DNA of 64,000 bases from CADEFX01 sp050260355 (GCA_050260355.1 JBLNBZ010000083.1:1-64000), one strand, 5' to 3'; positions 52,601 through 61,865 are shown, counted from the first letter of the stretch. The notes: generated by a model from the letters alone, not told the origin. Program-made: numbers and translations.

Positions 52601-53677
52601 TCACTTCGCCAGGTAGTTGCGATGCACGAGAGCGCCGGCGGCGCTCTTGGCCTCGGTGCGGACCGCCTTGTCGGCGTCCCGCGTCTCGAGCTTCGCATAC
52701 GAGCCCAGTTGCCGCACGCTCTGCTCCCCTTTCTCGGCCTCGGCAAGGAACGCGCCGACAGCATCCACGGCGGGTGCCGGCGCTGACGTCCCCGGCTTGG
52801 CGGCAAGCGCCTCGGTGACGCCCGCCTTCACGAGCTTGGGCCACATTTTGCGGAACAGGCCGTTCGAGGGGTAAACGTCGGCGCTCGATATGCGGCCGTT
52901 GACCGCTACCACCACGCCGACGATGTCATCGGCCTTCCGCCCCGCGGGCTCGAGGGCGGCGGCATAGGCGGCCACCGCGTGCTGCAGCTTCTCGTTCTCA
53001 AGCGAAAGCTGAAGGCTGCTGCGCGATGCTTGCGACGCAACGGGCGCAGCCAGCGACGCAGAAAGCTCGTTCTGCACCTTGGCGACGCTGCGCCAAACCT
53101 CGCTCTGACCGTCGCTGGGCCCGAGCCGCTGCTGCGCCTCACGCTCCCGATCGACAAACATCGCGCCAGCCGTCGGCCCGGCTGGCTTGGCCTGCCGCGC
53201 AATGGCAATCTTAGCCTCGCGCGATGGCATCATCGCTTCGGACTGCGAGAACCTCTTGGCGTCCTCGTTGCCGCGGGCGGACCACCTGCCCTGCTCGACG
53301 CAATAGGCGCCGATCGGCACGCGGCCCGACTTCGGAGGCAGCACCAGGCTCACCGTGAGCACTCGGTCCTGCTGGCCGCCCTTCACGAGATCGCCGAACT
53401 GGACGAAGACCGGCTCGTCGCCCTTGTTCTCGATCTGCAGCTCGCGCACGTTTCCGGTCTCGACCACCTCGACGACGCCCTTGGCCAGCGCTTCCTGGAG
53501 GGTCGCCGGCACCGGCCCTGAAGCAGATGGCCCATGCACGAAATAAACGGCGATGTTCTCATGCGTGACGGGCCCGCTGATGCGCATAGCCGCGTCGGCT
53601 GCAGCAGGTTGGCCTCGCGCCAGCGGAACGAGGCCGAGCGCGCCTGCAATCAGTGTAAGGCAAAGACGGAAAAGCAT
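52601..53677 (-). CDS. Secreted ARPP-1 (DUF6569) domain protein
   Basis: 358 residues. A signal peptide (MLFRLCLTLIAGALGLVPLA, ending ARG) is followed by a domain whose motifs NIAVYFVHG, EVVETGNVRELQIENKGDEP, GDLVKGGQQDRVL and YCVEQGRW match the ARPP-1/DUF6569 family as I recall it; its function is unknown. A helical, Ala-rich C-terminal half follows. GGAG lies 9 nt before the ATG at 53677; an in-frame TTG five codons earlier is possible. It is antisense, between gap and fba, where pgk is expected. Confidence 0.65.
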   Translation of the reverse strand: MLFRLCLTLIAGALGLVPLARGQPAAADAAMRISGPVTHENIAVYFVHGPSASGPVPATLQEALAKGVVEVVETGNVRELQIENKGDEPVFVQFGDLVKGGQQDRVLTVSLVLPPKSGRVPIGAYCVEQGRWSARGNEDAKRFSQSEAMMPSREAKIAIARQAKPAGPTAGAMFVDREREAQQRLGPSDGQSEVWRSVAKVQNELSASLAAPVASQASRSSLQLSLENEKLQHAVAAYAAALEPAGRKADDIVGVVVAVNGRISSADVYPSNGLFRKMWPKLVKAGVTEALAAKPGTSAPAPAVDAVGAFLAEAEKGEQSVRQLGSYAKLETRDADKAVRTEAKSAAGALVHRNYLAK

Positions 53678-53957
53678 GAATTCGAGCTCCAACTATCCAC
53701 CAAGATAGCCGTCCTTACACGGCCTTTCCGGCTGCCGTTCGAGTAAACGGCGGAGGTTGTTGGGTATTTTGGTGGCACTGCGACGGCAGGCCGGAGGAGA
53801 CGGGCCGCCCCGGCTTGCACCCCGGGCCGGAACTGGTAACGCTGGTCACAGGTTGCATGCAGATGGCGGGGTCGGCGCTGGCTCATGCCGCGGATTGGCG
53901 CTAAACACCAACCGACCGATTTCGCCCGAATACCGCCGAGACTTGGAGGAACAACAC

Positions 53958-54974
53958 ATGACGATGACGCTCGAGAAAATCGCTGAGGCCATGGTGGCGC
54001 CCGGCAAGGGCATCCTCGCCGCAGACGAGAGCTCTGGCACCATCAAGAAGCGGTTCGACTCGATCAACGTGGAATCTACGGCGGACAACCGCCGCGACTA
54101 CCGCGAGATGCTGTTCCGCTCGCCCGAGATGCGCAACTCCATCTCCGGCGTCATTCTCTATGACGAGACCATCCGCCAGAACGCCAAGGACGGCACGCCC
54201 CTCGTCAAGATCATCGAGGCGTCGGGTGCCCTGCCGGGTATCAAGGTCGACGCGGGCACCAAGCCTCTGCAGTTCTGCCCCGGCGAGGTTGTGACCGAGG
54301 GCCTCGACGGACTACCGAAGCGCGTGGCGGAGTATGTTGGGCTCGGCGCCAAGTTTGCCAAATGGCGCGCCGTGATCGACATTGCGCCGGGCATTCCGAG
54401 CTACAGCTGCATCAAGGCCAACGCGCACGCGCTCGCGCGCTACGCCGCGATCTGCCTCGAGGGTGGCCTTGTGCCGATCGTGGAGCCCGAGGTCCTGATG
54501 GACGGCGCGCACGACGTGGACCGCTGCGCCGAGGTGACCGAGTGGGTGCTCAAGGAGGTCTATCAGGAGCTCTATTACAATCGCGTGACGCTCGAGCAGA
54601 CCATCCTGAAGCCGAACATGGTCATCGCCGGCAAGAAGTGCCCCAAGCAGGCAAGCCGCGAGGAGGTCGCCGCCAAGACCGTCAGGGTGCTCAAGCGTTG
54701 CGTGCCGGCCGCGGTGCCCGGCATCGCGTTCCTGTCGGGCGGGCAGTCGGATGAGGATGCGACCGCGCATCTCCATTATATGAACGCGATGGGACCGCTG
54801 CCCTGGAAGCTGTCGTTCTCCTATGGCCGGGCACTTCAGGCGGCAGCCCTGAAGGCGTGGGGCGGCAAGTCCGAGAATGTCGCCGCCGGGCAGCGCGCTT
54901 TCTCACACCGTGCGAAAATGAATGGCCTCGCCGCCTCCGGCAAGTGGCGGCAGGACCTCGAGAAGGCCGCCTAG
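53958..54974 (+). CDS. fba: Fructose-bisphosphate aldolase, class I
   Basis: 338 residues of the eukaryote-like class I (Schiff base) aldolase. KGILAADESSGTIKKRF near residue 18 and the active-site lysine region TILKPNMV (about residue 216) are seen; FLSGGQSDEDATAHL and the aromatic-rich C-terminus follow. It cleaves fructose-1,6-bisphosphate without metal ions. GGAGGA is 8 nt before the ATG; a second ATG two codons in is possible. It starts a run of same-strand genes (ThiE-like, Sel1). Confidence 0.96.
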   Translation: MTMTLEKIAEAMVAPGKGILAADESSGTIKKRFDSINVESTADNRRDYREMLFRSPEMRNSISGVILYDETIRQNAKDGTPLVKIIEASGALPGIKVDAGTKPLQFCPGEVVTEGLDGLPKRVAEYVGLGAKFAKWRAVIDIAPGIPSYSCIKANAHALARYAAICLEGGLVPIVEPEVLMDGAHDVDRCAEVTEWVLKEVYQELYYNRVTLEQTILKPNMVIAGKKCPKQASREEVAAKTVRVLKRCVPAAVPGIAFLSGGQSDEDATAHLHYMNAMGPLPWKLSFSYGRALQAAALKAWGGKSENVAAGQRAFSHRAKMNGLAASGKWRQDLEKAA

Positions 54975-55096
54975 GAGCCATCCGCGCACGCCTATCGACA
55001 CTTCCTTAGTGGGCGCGCACCACCGCGCCCACGTTTTTGCCCAAATCCAGCCCGATAGCGTGCCGAGGTGCGAGCGCAGCTGTCGCGAGGGGGCAC

Positions 55097-55735
55097 GTGT
55101 CTGAAGCTCAACCGGCCTGCCGCCTGATTGTCGCCGTCGAGACGGACGAGAGCGCACGAAAGCGCCTCGAAGCCGCCCTGAGCGCTGGCGGCATTGCCTC
55201 GGTGATCATCCTGCCGCAGCGAGATCAGCCGCTCGTCGCCGATCTTGCCCGGCCGCTTGTCAGCGTCGCTCAGCAGGCCGGGGCAGCGGCACTGATCCTC
55301 GATGAAGCAAGGCTCGCCCGCGCGCTCGGCGCCGACGGCGTGCATCTGCAGGCGGGATCGTCCGCCGCCGACTATGAGGCGGCCAGGGAGCTGCTCGGCA
55401 GGGGCAGCATCGTGGGCGCCGATGCCGGACGCTCGCGTGATGCCGCCATGCGGCTCGGCGAAGCAGGCGCCGACTACATCGGCTTCGGCATCCCAGACTT
55501 CGTCACGGACCGTTCTTCCGCTCGCGAGCGCCGCCTCGACCTGATCCAATGGTGGGCGGAGATTTTCGAGGTGCCCTGCGTGGCGCTCGATGTCGACGCG
55601 CAAGAGGACGCCGAGGAGCTGGCCCGGGCCGGCGCAGACTTCGTTGCCATCCGGCTGGCAGGCTCGACCTCTACCGATGCGGCCCGCGACGCGGTTCGTG
55701 CCGCCCTTGCGGCCCTCTCCGCTCCGGTCTCGTGA
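55097..55735 (+). CDS. ThiE/TenI-like TIM-barrel protein
   Basis: 212 residues from a GTG start with GAGG 6 nt upstream. LADGVHLQ-like GADGVHLQAG (near residue 88), GADAGRSRDAAMRLGEAGADY and the closing AGADFVAIRLAG match the thiamine-phosphate synthase barrel. The pyrimidine-binding PTxTK-type loop of true ThiE is not recognisable, and no other thi genes are nearby, so it may be a TenI-like relative with another or lost activity. Its stop overlaps the Sel1 gene start by 1 bp. Association with fba recurs in Hyphomicrobiales. Confidence 0.7.
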   Translation: MSEAQPACRLIVAVETDESARKRLEAALSAGGIASVIILPQRDQPLVADLARPLVSVAQQAGAAALILDEARLARALGADGVHLQAGSSAADYEAARELLGRGSIVGADAGRSRDAAMRLGEAGADYIGFGIPDFVTDRSSARERRLDLIQWWAEIFEVPCVALDVDAQEDAEELARAGADFVAIRLAGSTSTDAARDAVRAALAALSAPVS

Positions 55736-56850
55736 TGGCGAGCAGGCTGCACCCTTCGTCACTGCGGCGCATGGCGCGGCTTGCACTTCTTGCCGCAGGG
55801 CTGATCGCGTCGGCTGCGGCCGCCGTCGCGGAGACGAGCTCGTGGTCGGAGCGGATGGTGGTGGCGCCAAGAGAGAAAGCGCCTGCCCAAACCGGAGCGC
55901 CGATCGGTGGCTTCGCGACGGTCAAGCCCAAGTCCGTGCGCACGTCCCCGACCGCGGCCTCCGCCGCAGCGGCCGGCAGCAGCCTGCACGAGAAGTCGAC
56001 CCCGGCCGAGATCGAGGACGCCGCCTACTTTGCCTTCGATCAGGGCAGATACCTCACCGCGCTGGATCTGGCACAGAAGGCGGCTGCGCGTGGCGACCCG
56101 CAGGCACACACCCTCATCGGCCGCATCTACGAGGAGGGGTTCGGCGTGCCGATGGACGCGAAGGTGGCCGCGCAGTGGTATGCGAAGGGTGCCGAGCTCG
56201 GCGATCTGGAAGCAACCTTTGCCCTCGGCGTTCTCAGCGCGCAAGGCCGCGGGGTCAAAAAGGACGACTTCGCTGCGGCACGCTACTTCGAGGCCGCCGC
56301 CGCAAAGGGCCACGCGCTCGCCAACTACAATCTCGCCCTCATGTTCCTGAAGGGCACTGGCAAGCCCGAGAACCCCTATCGAGCCTTCATGCACATGCGC
56401 TACGCGGCCGAGCAGGGTGTCACCGCGGCGCAGTACGACCTCGGCACGCTCTATGCGACCGGCACCGGCGTCGACCCCAACGCGTTCGAAGCTGCCAAGT
56501 GGATCGGCAAGGCGGCCAATGCGGGTAACGTCGAGGCCGAGGTCGACTACGCCGTGCTGCTTTTCAAGGGTCACGGCGTGGCGCCAGACCCGAAGCGGGG
56601 GGCGGAGCTCTTCCGCTCGGCAGCCGAGAGAGGCGTGGCCGCGGCGCAGAACCGGCTCGCCCGCTGCTACGCCAACGGCGCGGGCGTCCGCAAAAGCCTC
56701 AAGGAAGCGGCCAAGTGGCATTTGATCGCCAAGGCCAACGGCGTCCAGGACGAGCAGCTCGAAAAGCTCGTGGCAGGCCTGTCCAAAGCTGACCGGCTGG
56801 AGGCCGAGAAGGCCGCCAATGACTGGCGCGAGCGGGCGCTTATTCAGTAG
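55735..56850 (+). CDS. Secreted Sel1-repeat protein
   Basis: 371 residues. A signal peptide (LALLAAGLIASAAAAVAE) is followed by a disordered Ser/Ala region and about seven Sel1 repeats of roughly 36 residues, for example AHTLIGRIYEEGFGVPMDAK, ATFALGVLSAQGRGVKKDDF, YDLGTLYATGTGVDPNAFEA. Sel1 domains act as protein-binding scaffolds in the periplasm or cytosol. The ATG overlaps the TGA of the ThiE-like gene (TGATG). The client is unknown. Confidence 0.88.
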   Translation: MASRLHPSSLRRMARLALLAAGLIASAAAAVAETSSWSERMVVAPREKAPAQTGAPIGGFATVKPKSVRTSPTAASAAAAGSSLHEKSTPAEIEDAAYFAFDQGRYLTALDLAQKAAARGDPQAHTLIGRIYEEGFGVPMDAKVAAQWYAKGAELGDLEATFALGVLSAQGRGVKKDDFAAARYFEAAAAKGHALANYNLALMFLKGTGKPENPYRAFMHMRYAAEQGVTAAQYDLGTLYATGTGVDPNAFEAAKWIGKAANAGNVEAEVDYAVLLFKGHGVAPDPKRGAELFRSAAERGVAAAQNRLARCYANGAGVRKSLKEAAKWHLIAKANGVQDEQLEKLVAGLSKADRLEAEKAANDWRERALIQ

Positions 56851-56949
56851 GCACGGCCGGGGTGGCGCTTGCCAGTCCGGCGGCAAGCGGGTAGGTGAAA
56901 ACGGCCTGGGGGCACATGTTCCCCCGCTTCCGAACCATTTCTGGGGCCG

Positions 56950-57750
56950 ATGCCAGCTTCAGCGCTGATGAATGTCATGGTTGCCGCGGCGCGCAAGGCG
57001 GGGCGTGGTCTTGCGCGTGACTTCGGCGAGGTCGAGCAGCTTCAGGTCTCGATCAAGGGGCCCGGCAACTTCGTGAGCGCCGCCGACCATCGGGCCGAGG
57101 AGGTCATTTTCAGAGAGCTTTCGAAGGCGCGGCAGGGCTACGCCTTCCTGATGGAGGAGCGGGGCGAGGTCCCGGGCCCGGACGCGTCCCACCGCTGGAT
57201 CGTCGATCCCCTCGACGGCACCACCAACTTCCTGCACGGCATCCCGCTTTTTGCAGTGTCCATTGCCCTCGAGCGCGAGGGGCAGCTCGTTGCGGGGGTC
57301 ATCTATAATCCAATCATGGATGAGCTTTACACCGCCGAAAAGGGTAAAGGAGCGTTTCTGAACGACCGCAGGCTGAGGGTGGCGGCGCGTCGCAACCTGC
57401 AGGACAGCGTGGTCGCCACCGGCATCCCCCACCCCGGCCGCAGCGGGCATCAGCGCACGCTTGCCGAGATCGCGGCGGCCATGCGGGAGACGTCCGGGGT
57501 CAGGCGCTCGGGCGCTGCCTCCATCGATCTTGCCTGGACGGCGGCAGGCCGCTTCGATGCCTATTGGGAGCACAATCTGAAGCCCTGGGACATGGCCGCC
57601 GGCATCGTCATCGTGCGCGAGGCGGGCGGCATTGCCACCGACGCCGCGGGCCAGGCGCGCATGTTCGAGACCGGCGGAATCGTCGTCGGCAATGCCCAGG
57701 TGCACAAGCAGCTTGTCGCCATGCTGCAACAGGCATCGCTTCACGCATGA
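56950..57750 (+). CDS. Inositol-monophosphatase-family phosphatase
   Basis: 266 residues. The Mg2+-binding motifs EERGE, WIVDPLDGTTNFLHGIP (residues 79-95) and WDMAAGIVIVREAGG are all present. Family members dephosphorylate myo-inositol-1-phosphate, 3'-phosphoadenosine-5'-phosphate or fructose-1,6-bisphosphate; bacterial SuhB-like proteins also have RNA-polymerase roles. The SD (GGGG) is modest. It lies 100 bp downstream of the Sel1 gene and 111 bp before the MotA-like gene. Confidence 0.92.
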   Translation: MPASALMNVMVAAARKAGRGLARDFGEVEQLQVSIKGPGNFVSAADHRAEEVIFRELSKARQGYAFLMEERGEVPGPDASHRWIVDPLDGTTNFLHGIPLFAVSIALEREGQLVAGVIYNPIMDELYTAEKGKGAFLNDRRLRVAARRNLQDSVVATGIPHPGRSGHQRTLAEIAAAMRETSGVRRSGAASIDLAWTAAGRFDAYWEHNLKPWDMAAGIVIVREAGGIATDAAGQARMFETGGIVVGNAQVHKQLVAMLQQASLHA

Positions 57751-57861
57751 GGGTGGCAGGCCACGGATCAGGGCGCGGGCAAGGCGGCTACTCATAGTTG
57801 CCGATTTGTCCTGCCATGATCATTGGCTATTCTCTCCGGTGCCGACGGGCGGAGGATTTTT

Positions 57862-58899
57862 ATGGCCAAGCCGAGACCAAGTGATCTGACGTCGCAGCCG
57901 TTGCATCGCACGCTGAACACACCGGGCCCGTTTCTGCGGGGAATGCTGGTGTTTCTGGCCCTGGTGAGCTTTCTGGTTGCCATCATCTTCAATCAGCTCG
58001 CGGCCGCATTCTGGAACAATCCACTTCTCAACAGCCTCATCATCGGCGTCCTGCTCATCGGCATTCTGAGATCGTTCGGCCAGGTCGCCCGCCTCTATCC
58101 CGAGATACGGTGGGTCAACGCATTCCGCATCGCCGATCCCGGCCTTGCGATCTCCCATCGGCCGGTTCTTCTGGCGCCCATGGCAACGATGCTGCGCGAT
58201 CGCAAGGGAACGCTGTCCCTGTCGACGACGTCCATGCGCTCGATCATGGATTCGATCGGCGGCCGCCTCGACGAGATGCGCGATACCGGCCGCTATATGG
58301 TCGGCCTGCTCGTCTTTCTTGGGCTGCTCGGTACCTTCTGGGGGCTGCTCGAGACCATCCAGTCCGTAGGCCGCGCGATCAACACGCTCGATACCAAGGC
58401 TTCCGATAGCGTGATGGTGTTCGAGGAATTGAAGAGCGGATTGGCCGCACCATTGCAGGGCATGGGTACCGCCTTTTCCGCCTCGCTGATGGGACTTGCC
58501 GGATCACTGATCCTAGGCTTCCTCGATCTGCAATCGAGCCACGCCCACAACCGCTTCTACAATGAGCTCGAGGAATGGCTGTCCGGAATTACCGAGCTGA
58601 CGCCCGGCGTGAGCGCCAGCGGCGCCGATCAGTCCAACCGCCAGCTTTACGGCGCGATGTTCGAGGTGCAGCGCAGCATCGCCGCGATCGCCGATCGCAT
58701 CGCCAGCTCCGACCTCGGTGGACACAACGCCAACGACGAGTCGGTCCGCGAGCTCGCCAAGGGTGTCGATCAATTGGTTCGCCAGATGCGCGCCGAGCAG
58801 AAGGTCGTGCGCGAATGGGTGGACGAGCAGGCTGTGCGCCAGTCCGAGGTCGCAACCGTTCTCAAGGACCTCGCCGCCAACATTTCCCGTAGGGGTTAG
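57862..58899 (+). CDS. MotA/TolQ/ExbB-like proton-channel subunit
   Basis: 345 residues. Hydrophobic helices near 26-50 (FLRGMLVFLALVSFLVAIIF), 55-75 (LLNSLIIGVLLIGILRSF), 145-170 (YMVGLLVFLGLLGTFWGLLE) and 203-222 (GTAFSASLMGLAGSLILGFL). The last two resemble the MotA/TolQ pair, with LGTFWGL replacing GTVWG. A C-terminal helix of about 110 residues (heptads around QLYGAMFEVQRSIAAIADRI and VDQLVRQMRAEQKVVREWVDE) extends into the cytoplasm. GGAGG is 7 nt before the ATG. The partner gene begins 3 bp after its stop. This is not a flagellar MotA, and no flagellar genes are near. Confidence 0.82.
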   Translation: MAKPRPSDLTSQPLHRTLNTPGPFLRGMLVFLALVSFLVAIIFNQLAAAFWNNPLLNSLIIGVLLIGILRSFGQVARLYPEIRWVNAFRIADPGLAISHRPVLLAPMATMLRDRKGTLSLSTTSMRSIMDSIGGRLDEMRDTGRYMVGLLVFLGLLGTFWGLLETIQSVGRAINTLDTKASDSVMVFEELKSGLAAPLQGMGTAFSASLMGLAGSLILGFLDLQSSHAHNRFYNELEEWLSGITELTPGVSASGADQSNRQLYGAMFEVQRSIAAIADRIASSDLGGHNANDESVRELAKGVDQLVRQMRAEQKVVREWVDEQAVRQSEVATVLKDLAANISRRG

Positions 58900-58902
58900 G
58901 CC

Positions 58903-59931
58903 ATGGCGCGAGGACGCAGCCGTCGATCTGGCGAGTACGGCGAGTTCTGGCCCGGCTACGTCGATGTGCTATCGACGCTGCTGCTGACAGTCACCTTCCT
59001 GCTCTCCATCTTCATGTTGGCCCAGTACTTCGTCAGCCAGGAGGCGTCCGGCAAGGACAATGCGCTCAAGCGCCTGACGCGCCAGATCGCGGAGTTGACG
59101 AGCCTGCTGTCGCTCGAGAAGGGCAAGGGAAAGAACCTCGAGGACGAGCTTGCAACCCTTCAGGCCACTCTCTCCTCGGTCAAAGCGGAGAATGCCCGGC
59201 TCTCCGGTCTGGTCGGCCTCGGCGAGGAGAAGGCCAGTGCCGCGGCTGGTCAGGTCGCCGGCCTGACCAAGGAGCTCAACGACCAGAAAAACCTCACCAA
59301 CGACGCGCTCGCCAAGGTCGACCTCCTCAATCAGCAGATGCTCGCCTTGCGGCGCCAGATCGCGGCCTTGAACGAGGCGCTGCAGGCCGCGGAGGCCAAG
59401 GACAAGGACAGCCAGGCGCGCATCTCCGATCTCGGCGCACGCCTCAACGTGGTGCTTGCCCGGCAGGTCCAGGAGCTGCAGCGCTACCGCTCGGACTTCT
59501 TCGGCCGGCTGCGTGATCTGCTGCGCGACCGCAAGGACATCCGCGTTGTCGGCGATCGCTTCGTGTTCCAGTCGGAGGTCCTGTTCCCGTCGGGCCAGGC
59601 ACAGATGACACCGGAAGGCCTGGCCGCGATCGACCAGCTTGCGGTCGCCATCGTCGAGCTCGAGCGGCAGATTCCGAAGGAGATCGATTGGGCGCTGCAG
59701 GTCGACGGCCACACGGATATCCGGCCGATCGCCAGCCGCGACTTCCCCTCCAACTGGGAGTTGTCGAGTGCGCGGGCCACCTCGGTCGTCAAATATCTGA
59801 TCAGCAGGGGCGTGTCGCCGCGCCGTCTGGTGGCCGCCGGCTACGGCGAGTTTGCGCCGCTCGAGGATGGCACCTCGGAGGAAGCGCTGAGGCGCAATCG
59901 GCGCATCGAGCTCAAGCTCACGAACCGATAG
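58903..59931 (+). CDS. MotB/OmpA-like peptidoglycan-binding stator partner
   Basis: 342 residues. After GEYGEFWPGYVD, a single helix (VLSTLLLTVTFLLSIFMLAQ) begins with Asp21, placed like the proton-binding Asp of MotB/TolR. A long coiled coil (about 50-165; ALKRLTRQIAELTSLLSLEK, DALAKVDLLNQQMLALRRQI) follows, then an OmpA domain with VDGHTDIRPIASRDFPSNWE, ARATSVVKYLISRG and GYGEFAPLEDG. With the preceding gene it forms a two-gene, ion-driven machine with a peptidoglycan anchor. The role is unknown; the coiled coil is far longer than in MotB or TolR. Confidence 0.85.
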   Translation: MARGRSRRSGEYGEFWPGYVDVLSTLLLTVTFLLSIFMLAQYFVSQEASGKDNALKRLTRQIAELTSLLSLEKGKGKNLEDELATLQATLSSVKAENARLSGLVGLGEEKASAAAGQVAGLTKELNDQKNLTNDALAKVDLLNQQMLALRRQIAALNEALQAAEAKDKDSQARISDLGARLNVVLARQVQELQRYRSDFFGRLRDLLRDRKDIRVVGDRFVFQSEVLFPSGQAQMTPEGLAAIDQLAVAIVELERQIPKEIDWALQVDGHTDIRPIASRDFPSNWELSSARATSVVKYLISRGVSPRRLVAAGYGEFAPLEDGTSEEALRRNRRIELKLTNR

Positions 59932-59941
59932 ACACCGACCT

Positions 59942-61738
59942 CTATTCGGCCGCGTCGCGCTCGAACTGCAGATCGGCGAGCCGCGCATAAAGCCCTCCCT
60001 TGCGCAGCAGCGTGGCGTGCGTGCCCTCCTCGACGATGCGGCCGTTCTCCATCACCAGGATGCGGTCCGCCTTCTGCACGGTCGCCAGGCGATGGGCGAT
60101 CACGAGCGTCGTGCGCCCCGCCATGACGCGCTCGAGCGCCTTCTGCACGGCGACCTCGTTCTCCGCATCGAGCGCGCTCGTCGCTTCATCGAGCAGCAGC
60201 ACCGGCGCATCGCGAAGAATGGCGCGCGCGATCGCGATCCGCTGCCGCTCGCCGCCGGACAGGCTGACGCCGTTCTCTCCGAGCGGTGTGTCGTAGCCGC
60301 GCGGCAGCGCCAGAATGAACGGCTCGGCCTGCGCTGCCTGCGCCGCCCTCCGAATATCGTCGAGGCTCGCCTCGGGCGTACCGTAGCGGATGTTCTCTGC
60401 GATGGTCGTGGCGAACAGCGCAACCTCCTGCGGCACCACGGCGATGCGGCCGCGCAAGGCCCGCAGGTCCGCCTGCCGCACCGGAACGCCGTCGAGCAGC
60501 ACATCTCCGCGCGTCGCATCGAAAAATCGCAGCAGCAGGCTGAAGAGCGTGCTCTTGCCGGCTCCCGACGGCCCGACGATAGCGACGGTCTCGCCGGCGG
60601 CGACGCTGAAGCTGATGTGCTCGAGGACCGGCGCCTCGGGTCGCCCAGGATAGACGAACGATACATCGCGGAACTCGATGCGGCCGCCGCCTGACGCCGG
60701 CAACGGCACGGGATTGCGCGGCGAGGCGATCTCGGGCTCGGCCGTCAGCAGCTCGGTCAGCCGTTCTGCAGCTCCAGCGGTCTGGCTCACCTCGCCCCAT
60801 ACCTCAGACAGCGCCGCCAGCGCACCGCCCGCAAAAATCGCGTAAAGTACGAACTGGCTCAGCCGCCCACCGGTCATCTCGCCCGACACGACAAGGCCGG
60901 CACCATACCAGAGCACACCGACCACGCTCACCACGAGCAGCAGGATGACGAGCGCCGTCAAGCCTGCGCGCGCCTTGAGGCGGGCAACGGCGGCCGCAAA
61001 CGCCCGCCCCACCGCGCCTTCGAAATGCTCCGCGACCGCCCGCTCGTGCGTGAAGGCTTGCATGGTCCTCACGGCCGCCAGGTTCTCCGCGGCATAGGCG
61101 GACGCTTCCGCCAGCGTGTCCTGAGCGCGGCGTGAAAGCCGGCGCACCGCGCGCCCGTAGGCCACGAGCGGCAGAACTATGGCGGGGATGGTGAGCATAA
61201 CCAGCAGCGACAGGCGCGGACTGGTGACGAGCATCATCGTCAGCGCGCCCGCCAGCATGATGAGATTGCGCGCGGCCTGCGACAATGCCGTTCCGGCTGC
61301 AGCCTGAATCTGCGTCGTGTCCGCCGTAAGCCGGCTCATCACCTCGCCGGAGCGTGTCCTCTCGTAGAACGCGGGATCAAGCGTCGCCAGATGGCGGAAG
61401 ACGTCGGCGCGCACGCTGGCAACGACTCGCTCCCCGAGCCAGTTCACGCAGTAGAACCGCGCTGCGCTTGCCGCCGCCAGCAGCACGCCGATCAGGATCA
61501 GCATAGCGAAGTAGCGGTTTATGAACCTGCCGTCGCCGGCCGAGAATCCGAAATCGATCATGCGGCGGACTGCAACCGGCACCGACAGCATGACGAGCGC
61601 CGAAGCGACCAGCGCCAGCGCCGCCAGAGCCAGCATCCTCGAATGGGCGAGGATGTAGGGCCTGAGCATCAGGAGCGGCCGGAGCGCGCGCACCTTGCGA
61701 CGGCCTGTGGCCTGCTCGTCCTGCGCCGTAGTTGCCAT
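59942..61738 (-). CDS. MsbA-like ABC exporter (fused permease-ATPase)
   Basis: 598 residues: six transmembrane helices in the first 330 residues and an ATPase domain. The ATPase has Walker A GPSGAGKST, Q-loop PQEVALF, signature LSGGERQRIAIARA, Walker B VLLLDEATS and H-loop IAHRLATV. Exporters of this type (MsbA/lipid A or multidrug, ABCB-like) work as dimers. The start at 61738 is chosen near the first basic region; an upstream GTG at 61804 would add 22 residues without a clear SD. It converges with the MotB-like gene at 10 bp and is divergent from rpmE. Confidence 0.9.
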   Translation of the reverse strand: MATTAQDEQATGRRKVRALRPLLMLRPYILAHSRMLALAALALVASALVMLSVPVAVRRMIDFGFSAGDGRFINRYFAMLILIGVLLAAASAARFYCVNWLGERVVASVRADVFRHLATLDPAFYERTRSGEVMSRLTADTTQIQAAAGTALSQAARNLIMLAGALTMMLVTSPRLSLLVMLTIPAIVLPLVAYGRAVRRLSRRAQDTLAEASAYAAENLAAVRTMQAFTHERAVAEHFEGAVGRAFAAAVARLKARAGLTALVILLLVVSVVGVLWYGAGLVVSGEMTGGRLSQFVLYAIFAGGALAALSEVWGEVSQTAGAAERLTELLTAEPEIASPRNPVPLPASGGGRIEFRDVSFVYPGRPEAPVLEHISFSVAAGETVAIVGPSGAGKSTLFSLLLRFFDATRGDVLLDGVPVRQADLRALRGRIAVVPQEVALFATTIAENIRYGTPEASLDDIRRAAQAAQAEPFILALPRGYDTPLGENGVSLSGGERQRIAIARAILRDAPVLLLDEATSALDAENEVAVQKALERVMAGRTTLVIAHRLATVQKADRILVMENGRIVEEGTHATLLRKGGLYARLADLQFERDAAE

Positions 61739-61836
61739 AGCGCTTGCCGCCTGCTCGCCAACGTTACCCAACTTGCCCCCGATCAGGCATGACTCACCCG
61801 GCACCAGGGCTCAAGTGAGGCAAACCGCTGCGCGGC

Positions 61837-61865
61837 TTGTCTCGACCCTTGGCTTCCAGTATAGG
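61837..61865 (+). promoter_or_regulatory. Candidate promoter of rpmE
   Basis: TTGTCT, 17 nt, TATAGG, located 83 bp before the rpmE start in an otherwise open divergent region. Confidence 0.5.

Noticed and set aside
57862..59931. Zorya anti-phage system suggested by the MotA/MotB-like pair
   Set aside because: No ZorC, ZorD or ZorE-like gene flanks it. The neighbours are an inositol-phosphatase-family gene and an ABC exporter, and the gene order looks housekeeping.
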